DNA of 64,000 bases from Polytrichum commune. Its lineage: Eukaryota > Streptophyta > Polytrichopsida > Polytrichales > Polytrichaceae. Every line of letters starts with the position of its first letter. Position 1 is the stretch's first letter. The DNA lies in the NCBI GenBank assembly GCA_950295325.1, contig OX485803.1, positions 7,690,001 through 7,754,000 on the forward strand, read 5' to 3'. The notes beneath the pieces were generated by a model that saw only the letters and a program-made list of their open reading frames with translations, did no database searches and was not told where the DNA came from. Shown piece after piece: positions 46,171 through 59,050 of the stretch. The position numbers and the translations under genes are program-made.

Positions 46171-49100
46171 GTCCTAGTCCGGGTGGGGAATCCTTCTTCA
46201 CACCTCCTAGGTTACCACTTACACATGCACCATTTGATTGTGGGTGGAGTGGTGTGTTGGCACCTTTTTTTATTACAAAACACACAAGCATTTACAAATA
46301 CTTGAGTTCCTCACAAAGTCAATAGAGCGCATCGCTACTTTTATGCAATTAATGTTTTAAATGTCTACGTGCCTAATTTGTCGATTGATTTCTAACTACA
46401 TTGATGCTCACAACCGCAACATAGTGCCCCCCCCCCCTTTCACCTTTCTTGCGCAACCCCCCCTGCCAGTCCATGCCTTGCAGTCATCCAACACCCTTGT
46501 CTTGTTAGCGAGGCAATCCTCAATGCCACAACTTAATAACTTGCTTCAGCAAGCCCCATGTGCACCTAGCCACCTTCCCCTGAGAAGCCGTGCAGAGCGG
46601 AAGAGGAGTAGCTATGTCTCCCCATGCCTCGTTGTGCTCCTTGGCAACTACAACCACCTCATAGCCTCTAAACTGCATGTTCCTCAACATTAACCACGAC
46701 ATGTCTTCTCGGTGCCATGCCGTTGTGTCCACCTCTTGCAGCAACACCACACGCAACGTTGCCACACAACTCATGCACACATCAGGGGTTAGCAATACAT
46801 ACACCTCTCATGACCCTTGGCTACCAGCAACTGAATTACCCCAGCTGCCTCGACCACCGCCGCTAATACATGCATTAGTGTACACAACAGACATAAGGAC
46901 AAACAACTAACAGTTCCTCGTAGTGCTATTGGCGACAATTACCTTACGCCCCTAGTTGATGAACCCACAAGTTAGGCTCAGTTGATCCACCAATCATCAA
47001 ACTCATGCACCCAATGGTGCCCCCAACCTCCATGAGATTGTGCCTTCATTCCCCACATACGCCCTACACTCGACCTCCTACACTCACAGCCTGTCATTTG
47101 CCCGGCGATGCCCCCCACCATTACTTCAAGAGCTGATCTTAACCGCGTCCGCAAGGGGACACATGGATGAGATCAAAATGATTGTGATCCAGAGACACAA
47201 GGAAGTCAAAGCAGTCTAGGACGAAAGGTTTGGAAGCAACTAGAACTATGCCGATGGTTGCTCTCGTTGCGCTACCATGGACCTCCGTTACCATCGAAGA
47301 TCTATGCATTGGGCCTTTCTATCTAGGCTTGCATCCTAACCATCAGTCAACTCAAATTGCACAGAGTAGAACCAAGCCACCAGTCCGCAGCCACAAGGTG
47401 CCACCAACCGTCCCTCTGTTCTAGCACCTTCCAAAACAGGTTGCCCTCTTCCTAACAGCTAACGACACTCTAGACAGTCTCTCGACACATGTATGGACTG
47501 TGATCATAACCCACAAAAATTTAAGCCAACCCGAAATGCTACACCCTAAGTCCAGTTTGTGAACGGATCTTACTGTTCCTTCCTCTTGACAACGAGCACA
47601 TCTTAGATGATGAATAAGAAGTTTCTTCTTCAATCATCCCACCTTAGAGCCTAGATGCTCTTGTCCAACCATTCTTTTTATTTAGTTCCACTCATCGAGT
47701 ACCCTACCTCCTGAGTGATGGTAGTGGTGGTTATTGCTACTCCTTCTCTAATAGTGCAGGCAATCCCACTTCGGAAGCATGTATCAATTACATCCATGAG
47801 CAAAATAATGCTAAGCCCTTAATTCACCCCACTCTCTTAGAAGCTTCAAACTACACACATCTAGGCACTAGGCCGATCGACATGCGGTAACCCCCCTCTC
47901 TCTCTCTCTCTCTCTAGTGTTGATATCTCGAACCGACTCTTGCAAAAAAAAAACCTCCACTTCAGGCATGTTTCTCCTTCATTCCCCCACAACCCTTAGC
48001 ATTACCCTAGCGATGAGCATCCATTGTACCGGCATTCCTAAGATACGGTTCTTTTTCTTTTTCTTCTTCTTTTGTCGCAAGTAAACCTCATTGTCGGATC
48101 TACTGCAAACCTGACTTCATTTTTAGTTTCCTTCCCCCCAGTCACCTGAACACAAAAAAAAAACAAGCAAGAGCGAGGGAGCAAGGGCGACTAACCTAAG
48201 TCAAAACCTCACAACATTGTCCTCATATTTCCTACTCTCAATGAAACACACATAATTGCTTATATGGTTGTTTGACAAGGACGCTCACAAAGATCGCCCC
48301 CAACACACGTCTCTGCAGTCTCTCCTTACCTACTATTCAACCCTTGGTTTCTCATCACGGTAGGGCTTCTGCAACGTCCCCCTTTTGTTCTCCCTCCTCC
48401 ATGCCTAATGAGCCTTTCTTCCCCTACCTCTCGAGACCCCTCCAAGCTCCTTTTTTTTTTCCCGCGTTGCCTGGCATTTTGGCGCCGCCTGGAGGAAAAA
48501 AACGGGCTTGACCCTTTCTCTTGACCTTTCCTTGCTTTTTGACTCCTCCTTCCCACTTAGCCTATATTATTGTAACTTTACTTAGCTTTTGGCTTTATTC
48601 TTATCTTTTGAGTGGCTTTCACCCTCTTACTTTGCGTCCTACTTCCAAGATTATGTTGTTTTAAGATTACTTAGCATGTGAGTGCAACTTTTGGGCTCAC
48701 ACAAACATCCTAACTCTCCTCTCCACCGAAGAATTCACCATCAACATAACATCCCTACTACCAGACTACATATGGGGGACTCCAAATGCAAAAGGTAGGC
48801 ATGGTGGGGAAAACTAAGGGGAGGTGGCATGCATGGACTTAAAGTGGTGACATGGCATGGGCAATAGACAAAGTAGGACAATTTAATTTAAAATAAGAGA
48901 ATATTTGTTTTTCTTCTTCTTAAAGCACTCTATGGGCAAATGATGATAGGTACACACAAGCATGGACACATGATGCATGGTTGCATGGGTGAATGGGGGG
49001 TTGGGTTTATCTAGAACATTATTCCATGTGCACATGTCCAAGCTAGTGATGTACTTTGGTGGAAAATTCCAAGCATAGTATGATTTGGAAGTAATCAACT

Positions 49101-50420
49101 ATGTCAAAATGTTTCTTGAGATGTGGAAATTTTAGGATTAATAAAATACAACAATGATCGGATATTTATGATAAATATGTTGGAGATTTCAAATATAGCT
49201 ATCTCTAGAAATGATTTTTTATAATTTCTATTTATAGATTATGCAATCATTTGGTATTGAGAGTTCCAGTTTGGAAAAATTAGGTCATGAAGAGTTAGGA
49301 TCATAATCTATGTAACCCATAAACTCCACACCCCAAACCTTAAATTCCTACATATGTTGGTCAAATTTTGAAAGTCATGTATACCAAAGAGAAGAGATTA
49401 AACTTGCTCAACATGTGTTCTCTTCTAGGAGTCAACAAAAACTTTGCAAAATAACCAAGGATTGAAGCTAAAATACCTACCATTGGGACAATATTTTCTA
49501 TATGCTTTTAAGAACCTTGTGTAGACCCCAAAATTTGTTAAATTGTTCTAGGTACCAACCTTCACCCGTAAGTGTAGATTCAACATTGTGGAGGGTTTAA
49601 GCCCAAGCCAAGTCTCATATCCTTGAAGTGTTTGACAAACAAACAACCCCCTTGATGGCTCATTCCACCTAAATTTTCTCTGATACTTGGCCACAAGCCC
49701 TTGAAATCTCTTTTGTGTCTTGGTCTAGTCAGTGGCTTGGTCCCCTTCGAGCACAACTCCTTCTTGAGGATTTGGTGTCATGTTTGTATTTGTACCCTCT
49801 TCTAATGTGAACCCAATCCATATATGTTATCCTAGAGGTCAGAATAGAGGATGAAACACAAAAAAACAAAGCCATTTTTTAGTGTGTATATATTATTGTA
49901 TAGCTTGCATCCAATTGTGTTTGGACAGTAAATAAAAACTTGCTCAAAGAGTTCTCCTCCTATTCTTGGTCTCAATTGGAGTTTGACCAAGTTTTTGGCT
50001 AACTAACTTTTTTAGTGTTGAGGGAATGTTCTATATTTCTCGTCCAAAACCAAACACCTCCGCTTTAATTTTCCAAAATTGGGAGTTTTTGACACCATTT
50101 GTCAAATGTGCCATGGGTTAAGATCATATCTTCTTTTAGCTAGGCCCCGCCCCTCCCATGCCTCCTTCATTGCATGGTCATCCTGTCTGCACCTGCGTGG
50201 GAACTCCTCCTCGTTGGGGACTAATGTGACAATACTCAATCAAAATTACAAAATTTCATGTTGACATCACTTTCATCATTCCCAAGTTAATTGATGGAGT
50301 TCCTTCACATGCCAAAGGACTTTAATGGTTTAAGTGAGTGGGTATTATCACATTGGTTTCCAATGAGGAGAAATTCCCATGCAGGTTCGGGTAGGCAGAC
50401 CGCGCAATGAAGGTTGCATG
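46171..50420. other. Intergenic, C-rich then AT-rich, no gene recognised
   Basis: From about 44 to 48.5 kb the plus strand is strongly C- and A-rich and G-poor, continuing the bias of the LINE relic. C9-C10 runs occur at 46154-46163 and 46429-46438, and a (CT)n run at 47894-47916. The remaining open frames have no domains. Confidence 0.5.
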
Positions 50421-50693
50421 TGTAAAAAGTAGAGCATTAGATTACTCGTAGTCGATAGCAATGTAATGAAAGAGGCATGAGAAATAATAAGGTTAGAATA
50501 AGACTATAACGCTAGTCCAAAGAGGAATAAAAGTTATCCCATATTATTTGTATGAACCAATGAAAAGAAGAAAAACAATAAAAGGCAAAGCAAGGAAAAC
50601 ATGAGACCTTCTCATTCCAAGCATTGTTCATATGCCTTTGTATATTAGTATATGTTTGTGCAATCTTATCTCTAGTCTTATTGATATCTAATA
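50421..50693 (+). repeat. 5' LTR of the copia element
   Basis: 273 bp, aligned end to end with 57951-58225. Many transition differences and a few small indels. Confidence 0.88.
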
Positions 50694-50876
50694 GGATATG
50701 GGCCCACCATGCAAGTGAAATGCCTAGAAATTTGATTGCTTTAAGGTTGCAAAGTGGTCTTCATGCGGAGTGCTTGCAACACCATGGGCATAAGGGGAAC
50801 CTCGGAGTGACATTTGGGATTTGTGGCGCTATAGGTGAGAGGGCCTAAGTGGTCCTAGTGTGGGTGAAGGTCTTGG

Positions 50877-53562
50877 CTCGGGGGGATCATACCCCCATTA
50901 CATTTTGTAACCACGTGCGATAATGGGGTATTTAATGGGGGGATATTTATGCACCTTTCAATATTTTTCCCTCCCTATTTGTAGATATAAAGCTACTTTG
51001 ACTTATTTTTTAGCACCCTATATTTATTTGTAATTGTTTAGAGAGGTTAAATTTTGGCACCATATTTTTTTTATAAATTGTATAAGTACCAAATAATGAA
51101 CGGAATACTATAGCATTGCAAAATCGACTATGTGAACAACAAATGTTCTATATCATCCATCTTGTCATTCAATCGGTTTCAATTAGGTATACCAATGCTA
51201 AACCATTCAATGTACAATTTAAGACACAACAAATAGTATTTGGATACTAGTTAAAAGGTTACCAATCAATATGGAGATAACAAAATGTACAAGCTAACAT
51301 AGACAAGTTGTAAACGCGGATAGAAAAAACAAGAAATACAATCAATTGTCACAAGACATGACATTTTGCACAACTATCTACTCCCAAAAATAAAAGATGG
51401 CATTCAAATGAAATAAAGCTAAATACAGAAATTGAAAACATTTACATTAATTGTATTCACAAACACATTCAACCTTGTACCAAATATTTAGAATGTGAAG
51501 GGTTATGATATAACTATGCATCCTCTAATACATGTCAAGGTACATGTCAATATCCTCTTCAATATCATGATTAGACTAAAAAAATTCGAGAGGTTTAAAA
51601 CCAACGATGATGAATAATTAAAACTAATTGTTGGCATGAGGCAGACAAGCTTCAAAGTCTTCAACCACTCTACCACGTCTTCCTCCAAGGCAAAGAGCAA
51701 TCCTCTGAGTCTACCACGGTGAGGTTGCCAAATGTTATAGCGCACTATCGATCATCTACAAAAGGTAGTTGTAGCAAAAAGACAATCATTAGAATGTTGG
51801 CATATTGGACACTACTTGCAAGACAAGTAAAAGAACAACAAAAACTGATGAAGAATGAACCACAAGCCAACCTTAATTCTCATAATTTCATGGCTTGAAA
51901 ACAAGGTTTTTCGATTTAGAGATTTGAACATGCTCATTCAAAAATCTATACAAGACCAACAAGTATAGATTTTTGAATGAGCAAGACCAACAAGTATAGA
52001 TTTTTGAAGGTGCAAATTTAAGGTTTAGGAAAACATAGTACCTAGCTTCTTCTGAATTTGGATTGAAAGTTAATTCATCATTTTCATGCATTTGAAAGTC
52101 TAATACATGCTTATCACTTCAACCATTCAATGCTCATTAATAAACAACATCTTTGAATGAAGCAAGAGAACTTCATACTAACTTAGAAAACATTTTTCAC
52201 ACCAATCATTCATAATTTGTACATTAGAAAGATGATTAGTCATTTTGCGATATGAATATGGGGTCACAACCAATATCCTACATCGCTATTAATTTCATGT
52301 AGATTTTTCAACAAACTCATTCAAAGAGTTTCCATCAACCGGATCAAGCTCAAAGACATCCCTCTCTACATCAAATGACATAGTTATTATGCAAATTATG
52401 CTATCTACATCAACCCAAATAGAATCTGAGTGGTCATATTTGAATTTAAAGTGTCCAAGAACTTTTCTAAAATAATTAAGATAAACCATAAACAGATATG
52501 ACAATATTTTTTTATTTTTTTATTTTTTTTCATTGTTCACGTTCCGATTAAGAAGATCAATGGGATGCCTACAACTTTCCCACCTTATGCTACCTTCTGT
52601 TTTATTTTCTAAACTCCTTATATACACCACGTGCCTTGGTCAACTCCATTGAGGACACATGTAGTTTATAAAATTTTGGAAGGTCTTCTTCTAGTCCTCG
52701 TAACAGTTGATTTATCTGTAGATGAGGTAGTTGTCGTAATTCTCTACATAAAATACACTCCACAATCCATCCCAAGACCCAACAACATTCATTTTGTAGA
52801 AAATGAAGCATCGATGTAATCATCAACATCTCATCTTTCTACACTCACATTCAAGTCTTGTAACTCTTCATCTTTCTATATTTCACATTTAGGAGGGTGT
52901 CGGAAATCAATAGCATGTCGTTGAAAAACGATCAATGAAATGGAAAAATCAAGGAGTTGGAGTTTGAAATCGACTCTTACCGCATGAGAGCGGAGCAAGT
53001 CAAATCTTCAGCTCTCGTGAAACACCCTATGTGAATGCTATGGAGCAAAGAATAAAGCTCCAAAAATCGTGTCTTACCTACCGCCTTTGTGCCGCTTCAT
53101 TGTTTCACGTTTTACCAACGCAAGACCTCCTACTTGAACGCTTCACCGCCTTCACGCCACTATGCTTGCCCAAACCCTAAGCAAGCCCAAGGGCTATTGA
53201 GAAGGCACAACATTCCTTCCCCCAATAAAATCCACAACATTTCCTACCATACTAACGCGTTTCATTCAAATTTGGATAGAATTTACACAATATTCATTTA
53301 AGTAGTCAAACCCATAATTATTCTATTGATCTTACTACACACATTTGGGGGGATCCAATATCTATAACGCTATTTTTTCCCCTATTGATTACTAAAATGG
53401 AGGAATTATTCACCACCCTGTTTTACATATAATCATGTAGGGGACATATTTCCAATGCTATGGTAGATATAACGAATTTATAAGATTTATCCTCAACAAA
53501 TTAAATTGACCTTATTTTTTATCTCACGTGGTTTCTAAAATTTCGATAGTCACCTCCCCGAG
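50877..53562 (-). mobile_element. hAT-like element, 2,686 bp (family H, copy 4)
   Basis: Ends are CTCGGGGGGATCATACCCCC and ...GATAGTCACCTCCCCGAG. The direct 8-bp duplication GGTCTTGG is at 50869-50876 and 53563-53570. It is inverted relative to the copy at 30463, with which it shares both subterminal regions and much of the interior. It is about 590 bp longer, mainly through 51.9-52.8 kb. It lies in the 5' internal region of the copia element, so it inserted later than the copia. Minus-strand open stretches at 52295-52504 and 52602-52829 have no known domain. Confidence 0.88.
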
Positions 53563-54419
53563 GGTCTTGGGCATTGAAAACGCCTCCTACCCACGGAGAC
53601 TAGATTTCACGAGGGTAAGGTCATGAGCATTGAGTAGCTTATGAAATTCGGATTCTAAGATGCTCAAAAACTCCCCAATGAGAGGTGTGTGCTAAGAGAT
53701 ATGACAATTTGAGTGGGGCGCTACCTAAGGATAGCGCCTTGGGACAACATTGACCTGGGAGTGGCGCCCAAGATTGTCAAGGTTAGAACATCCAAATTTC
53801 CTTCAATACATATTCGAATGGGGCAAATGAGTAGTCTATCAGTATCTACATGAAGAGTGGATGTTGATAGAATGGTCGTTCAATAAAATCAAATATCATG
53901 CAACATAATTATGAAGGTTTGAAGTTGCTTGGAGGGGGGGGGGGGCTTCAACTCTAACGGCTAGGGAAAATGTCTACCTGGCCCCAACTCTTAGAAGAGA
54001 TCTTAGAAGAGAGACAAAATGTTACTTGATAGTGGATTAAGGGCCTTGTCCAAAGTCCTAAAGGCTTATATGGGTGAGGCAGCGTTGCCGACCGATCCCA
54101 CCCGAAATAGAAAAACACAACTTAACAGGCGCCAACCCAACGCGGGGGCATAGTTACCAGGTGTGCTTTGGATTGTTGTATTGTTGCCCCAGCAACGCGA
54201 TGATCAATTTAAGATTTAAAGGCCATGTATGGAAGTTGCACCTACTCATTGCCCACCTACTAAGAGAGGAGTTTCAAATGCATGTATAAGAGTGTTTGGT
54301 CATCAAACTATGAGCTTGGAGGTCCAAGGTATGGGGAACCAATCATTTGTGTGTGTGAGATGTGCAAGGTTAGTGCTTGTGACACTTGCTAGAGTTGAAA
54401 TACGGTGAAGATAAGTTAA

Positions 54420-57400
54420 GGAAAGCTAGTAAGGGTTGCGAGGGTGAAAAATGAAGATATTGTCACGACCTTACTCGAGAGCTTACCGGCATCGTACAAA
54501 TATTTGATCACCGCCTTGAAGACGATGTCGATCAAAAACTTTTGATGGACTATGTGACAACGCGTTTGGTACACAAGATGTTGAAGTACAAGGAAAATGA
54601 GGCGAATATGAGATTGCCGCCATGGTGTTGTGACAGAATAAAGGCGGCAACTCATTCCTATGCCAAGGCGCAAAGTTGTGCTTCTATTACGGCAAACCAG
54701 GCCAAATTGTGAGTTTTTGTTACAAAATAAAGAATAACGAGGGAGAAAATGCAAAAAAAAAATGAAGAATGACGACGACTACGCATTTGTAATGCGTAAT
54801 AAAGCACATTTCAAGAGCGTGTGCAAGTGGATTATGGATTCATAAGCCTCCAAAATACGACTTTGTAGAAGGCCACATTCGACTCATATGAAATAATTGT
54901 TCCTCGCAATGTGCATTTGAATGATAATAGTGTTGTCAAAGTCATCGGAATGGTATCCATCATTGTGGAAGTAATTGTAAAAGATAATATCAATCAAATT
55001 CATGTTAAAAATGCATTCCTCATACTCAAATTGCATGACAATTTGCTCTTGGTGAGCAAACTTGTGTCAAATGGTTTGAAAGTTTAATTCAACCTAAATG
55101 AATGCATTGTAGTATTTTGTGACGGTAAAACCGTTGCGATTGCACCATGCAAAGACAACTTAAATGAAATAATTTTGTAAAGGTGCACGAAACAGATGTG
55201 ACCAACTTGGTACAATTTCCGACAGAAAATAGAATGCTTGAGCTTTAGCACTGCCGCCTTGGACATTTGAACGTGAAGGGTGTTTATACATTTAAAAACA
55301 TGGTGAGTGACATGAACTTTGGTAAAATTTCTCGCCCCATATCCTCGTTGCTTTGCGAAGCGTACATTGAAGGCAAATAATATAGGGTTGTGTTTTCGAA
55401 TGAGGGGGGGGGGGGCGAGCAACCAAACCTTTGAAAATAGTGCATTCCAATGTGTGTAGCCCCATGAGGACCACATCTATGGGCGGTGTAAGGTATTTCG
55501 TGACCTTCATAGATTATTTCTCAATGATTGTATGGTTATATTCGATGATACCAAAAGTGAGTGTTTTGAGAAGTTCAAGGAGTTTAAGGCACTCGTAGAG
55601 ATGCAATCGGAGTATAAAATAAAGACGTTTTAGTCGGACAATGGCGGGTAGTTCGTTTCCAAGAATTCAATTGTTTTTGGAAGGATCATGACATGAAGAA
55701 ACAAACGTCCACCATGTATATACCTCAACAAAACGGAGAGGCAGAGTGTGCAAATTGCACCATTGTAGAGATGACAAATAAAATGCTTCATACCCAAAAC
55801 TTCTAAAACATAATTTTGGGTTGAAGTTGTGGCTAATGCGGTTTACGCACAAAATCAATGTCCAACAAAGGTGTTGGACTTCATTACGCCCAAGGAAGTG
55901 TGGAGTGGAAGGAGGCCTTGCATTGCATACATGTGTGTGTTTAGATGCGTCACCTACGTAATAGTGCTGGATGTAGCAATAGTAAGATCGATGTAAAATA
56001 TACAAAAAATTGTTTTTGGGTTATTTTGAAGGAACCGAGCCTACAAGCTCGTGTATTTGTAAACTAAAAAATCAACAATTATAGAGACATGATATTCTTG
56101 TAGAATAACACAAGCAATGGAAACGATTTGGTGATGCCTCAAAGTGGAAGAAATGAAGGCCTTACCATGGTTGTTGTGGATGAATCTTCCAAATCATTTT
56201 TGTATGATGACGAGGAGGAGCATGAAGAGCAAGTGAGAGATCATTTGATTACAAATGAAGAAACTATCAAAATATCGGTGGATAATGATGGTCGCGTTGA
56301 AAGATTAGGCAAAGATAGAAGATATTGTAAGAGGGAGCGGCGCCGGCTTGGAGAGTAGTGGAAAAATTACATTCTATCCCAACACGGTGATAAATGGGCC
56401 AATGTGGCATTTTTGAATAAACATTTGAATTTATGCGAAACATCGAGATTCGAAGATGCGAGCAAGTGGGAGGCCGCAATGCAAGAGGAGTTCGATTCGC
56501 TCATGACAAATGGTACATAGGAATTGACCAACCTTCCAAAGAAAGAGAGATGCATCGGGTGTAATTGTTGGGTATAAAACGAGGTTAGTAGCATAGGAAT
56601 ATTTTAAAATATCTGGAGTAGATTTCAATGAGATATTTGTCCATGTGGCAAAAATTATCACCATTAGATGTATTATCACAATAGGATTGGCCCACAGGTA
56701 GATCACTCCATTGTCAAGTTGAACACCACGTGTGACCAAAAAAAATTTCTTTTGGTAAGTTGCACCACTAAAATGGGTCAAAATTTTATCAAATGTTTTT
56801 CATGAGTAGATATACACAGTTCCTATGACATAGTCAAAAGTGGTAACTAAATTTGATGATTTTTTTTTTCCATAAAACATACTATTTCTAACTAGAATGA
56901 CATTGAATTGAACTAAAACAATTACTAAAAAAAATAAAGATGACTAAAAATTTCAAAAAAATATACAAAAGATACTATCAATGGTTATATATATGTAGAA
57001 AAAATATCATAAATTTTAAAATTATATATGGCATGTAATATAGGGGTAGCAAACTTTGTCCGCACGTAGTGTCAACTTGACAATGAAGTGACCTCCCCGT
57101 GGATTGGCCATGGACTGGGAGATCCACCAAATAGACGTAAGGACATCATTTTTGAATGGAATATTGGAGGTGGAAGTCTACATGGATCAACTAGAGGGTT
57201 TCGTACAAGAGGGGAGAGAACAATTTGTTTTCAAATTGATTGATTTTTTTTTTAAAAAAAAAATGTTTTTTTGTACATGCTCAAACAATTGTCGAGGGCG
57301 TGGTATTACCGTGTCAATTTGTTTTTCATCAATGAGGGCTTTTGTAGAAGCCAAGTGGATCCATCGTTATACGTCAAACAAACAAATGAGTATTTTTGGT

Positions 57401-57940
57401 GACAATCCTTTATAGGGATGATTTGATCATATTGGCAATTATGCCTCGGAGGCAAGGATATTGTTTTGAGAGGATTTTGCAATGTGGATTTGGCGGGAGG
57501 TTCTAACGACAGCCGATCCACAATGGGGCACGTGTATTTTTATTGGCATTGGAGTCATTTCATGGAAATGCAAGAAACAACCAACCATTGTATTGTCTAT
57601 GACGGAGGCGGAGTACATGACCACTAGCCATTGCACGAAGGAAGCGATTTGGCTTAGGCGACTTTTGATGGATGAAAGATATGTGCAAGAAGAACCGACA
57701 TCCATCACGTGCGATAATCAAAGATACATAACACTTGCAAAGAATCCCACACACCATTCTCGCACCAAACATATCAATGTACAACATCACTTCATTAAAA
57801 AGAAACTAGAAACCAAGAGATAAGTTTGAAGTATTGTCCAACGGAGGATATGATAGCAGACGTCCTAACCAAACCACTTGCAAAAGATAGGCACCAAGCC
57901 TTGACAAAGGCAATGGGTTTAGAAACCTTTGACTACTCGC
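54420..57940 (+). pseudogene. Copia gag-pol remnant
   Basis: Gag ends with a degenerate zinc knuckle CFYYGKPGQIVSFC (about 54678), where the second Cys and the His of CCHC are lost. Protease-like 'KWIMDS' lies at 54825. Integrase has a 'RLGHLNVKGV' finger region (55250), 'HSNVCSPM' and 'FVTFIDYFS' (55440-55525), then a broken Asp-Glu part. RT: 'TIRCIITIGLA' (to 56692) resumes after the MITE as 'MDWEIHQIDVRTSFLNG' (57110). The YADD part of RT appears deleted between 57240 and 57420. RNase H has 'MTEAEYMTTSHCTKEAIWL' (57600). The tail is 'IADVLTKPLAKDRHQALTKA'. Numerous stops and frameshifts. Confidence 0.85.
56693..57101. mobile_element. hAT-like MITE, 409 bp (family H, copy 5)
   Basis: The left end CACAGGTAGATCACTCCATT and the right end, in reverse complement CACGGGGAGGTCACTTCATT, continue with TGTCAAGTTGA on both sides. 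The direct 8-bp duplication GATTGGCC is at 56685-56692 and 57102-57109. Removing the element and one duplication rejoins the copia RT in frame (IGLAMDWEIHQ). It has no coding capacity. Confidence 0.92.
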
Positions 57941-57950
57941 AAAGTGGGAG

Positions 57951-58225
57951 TGTAGAAGGTAGAGTATTAGATTGCTTGTAGTCAATACAAATGTAATGAA
58001 ATAAACATGAGAAACAATAAGATTAGAATAAGGCTATAATGCTAGTCCGAAGAGAGATAAGAATTATCTCATATTGTTTGTATGAACCAATGAGAAAATA
58101 AAAAACAGTAAAAGGCAAAGCAAGCAGAGCATGAGACCATCTCACTCCAAGCATTATTCACATACTTTTTGTGTATGTGTATGTGCTTGTGCAATCTTAT
58201 CTCTAGTCTTAATTGATATCCAATA
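57951..58225 (+). repeat. 3' LTR of the copia element
   Basis: 275 bp. It follows the tract AAAGTGGGAG directly. Confidence 0.88.
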
Positions 58226-59050
58226 GCGTGGGAAGGGCGAGGCCCAACCAAATGAAGATGTGGTCTAGCATGGGGCGTAAAATGCTCCTTAAGCATTATA
58301 AATTGTCGAAAGTGGGCCGAAACTGTCTACTAAAAACATGAATTTTTGAGAGATTCCAAGAATAACTCTAATTATTTTTTAAAAAAATTAAAAGAAAAAG
58401 GAAAAACATGTGCAGAATAGTACAACCACCATTCGAGGAAAAATGGGCACAACAGAGACGATCGTCCGACGAAAACCTGGCAGCAAGTAAGCTTGGTTTC
58501 CAGGCCCATGATGCTGGCCCTTCCTGGCCTCCTTCTTCTTCTCCCCCCTTCCGTTCTCTCTCTCTCTTTCTCACACACACACTTCTCCTCGTCGGAAAGT
58601 CCTCCAAAATCTCTAACCAATCAAGAGACTACCTTCCTGTCAACGTTTGCTTCTTGCGTATAATCTTGGAAAATGGTTCAGAATTCCGTAAGAACGAGAT
58701 TCCTGTGACCACAGAGAGCGTGGGCGGCGGGGCGGATCTTTTCGACATTTCCAGATTGTACAAGGAGGTCTTTGCAATGCAATGCAGTGAAGGGAGAAGG
58801 AGAACATTTCAGCGTTGATGTTTGGAACAGGATTGTATAAGTAGTATAGGCGATCTTGACACTCTTGGAGTAGGTTGGAATCGGCTCTTACTCGATGGCG
58901 AGATGTCATCTACGAAACGAGGTTTGTTCCTGGGATGTGATTGAGGGGGAGATTTGAGCTCAAGGAGGCCAGGTTTGCAATTTACTGAATCAGGAACTTG
59001 TAAGACATATTATTACGTTACAAGGAAGTGAAACAAATTGGAACGCCACG
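58226..59050. promoter_or_regulatory. Upstream region and probable 5' leader of the OPA3-family gene
   Basis: A CT-rich tract (CTCTCTCTCTTTCTCACACACAC, 58556-58583) and moderate GC are typical of a plant 5' leader. The open frame 58408-58818 has no domain and is probably leader sequence. The transcription start is not determinable. Confidence 0.35.

Larger units (their letters stand above)
50421..58225 (+). mobile_element. Ty1/copia retrotransposon with both LTRs, nested insertions
   Basis: Two direct ~274-bp LTRs (50421-50693 and 57951-58225) start TGTA.AA.GTAGAG and end GATATCYAATA. The flanks GCATG and GCGTG differ by one transition and may be the 5-bp target duplication. A purine tract AAAGTGGGAG precedes the 3' LTR. 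The interior holds decayed gag, protease, integrase, RT and RNase H in copia order. Subtracting the 2,686-bp and 409-bp insertions and their duplications leaves about 4.7 kb, normal for copia. LTR divergence is substantial and many stops exist, so it is old and inactive. Confidence 0.88.

Noticed and set aside
58408-58818. 136-codon frame upstream of OPA3
   Set aside because: Looks like 5' leader with a CT-rich tract. The OPA3 start at 59051 is independent and well supported.
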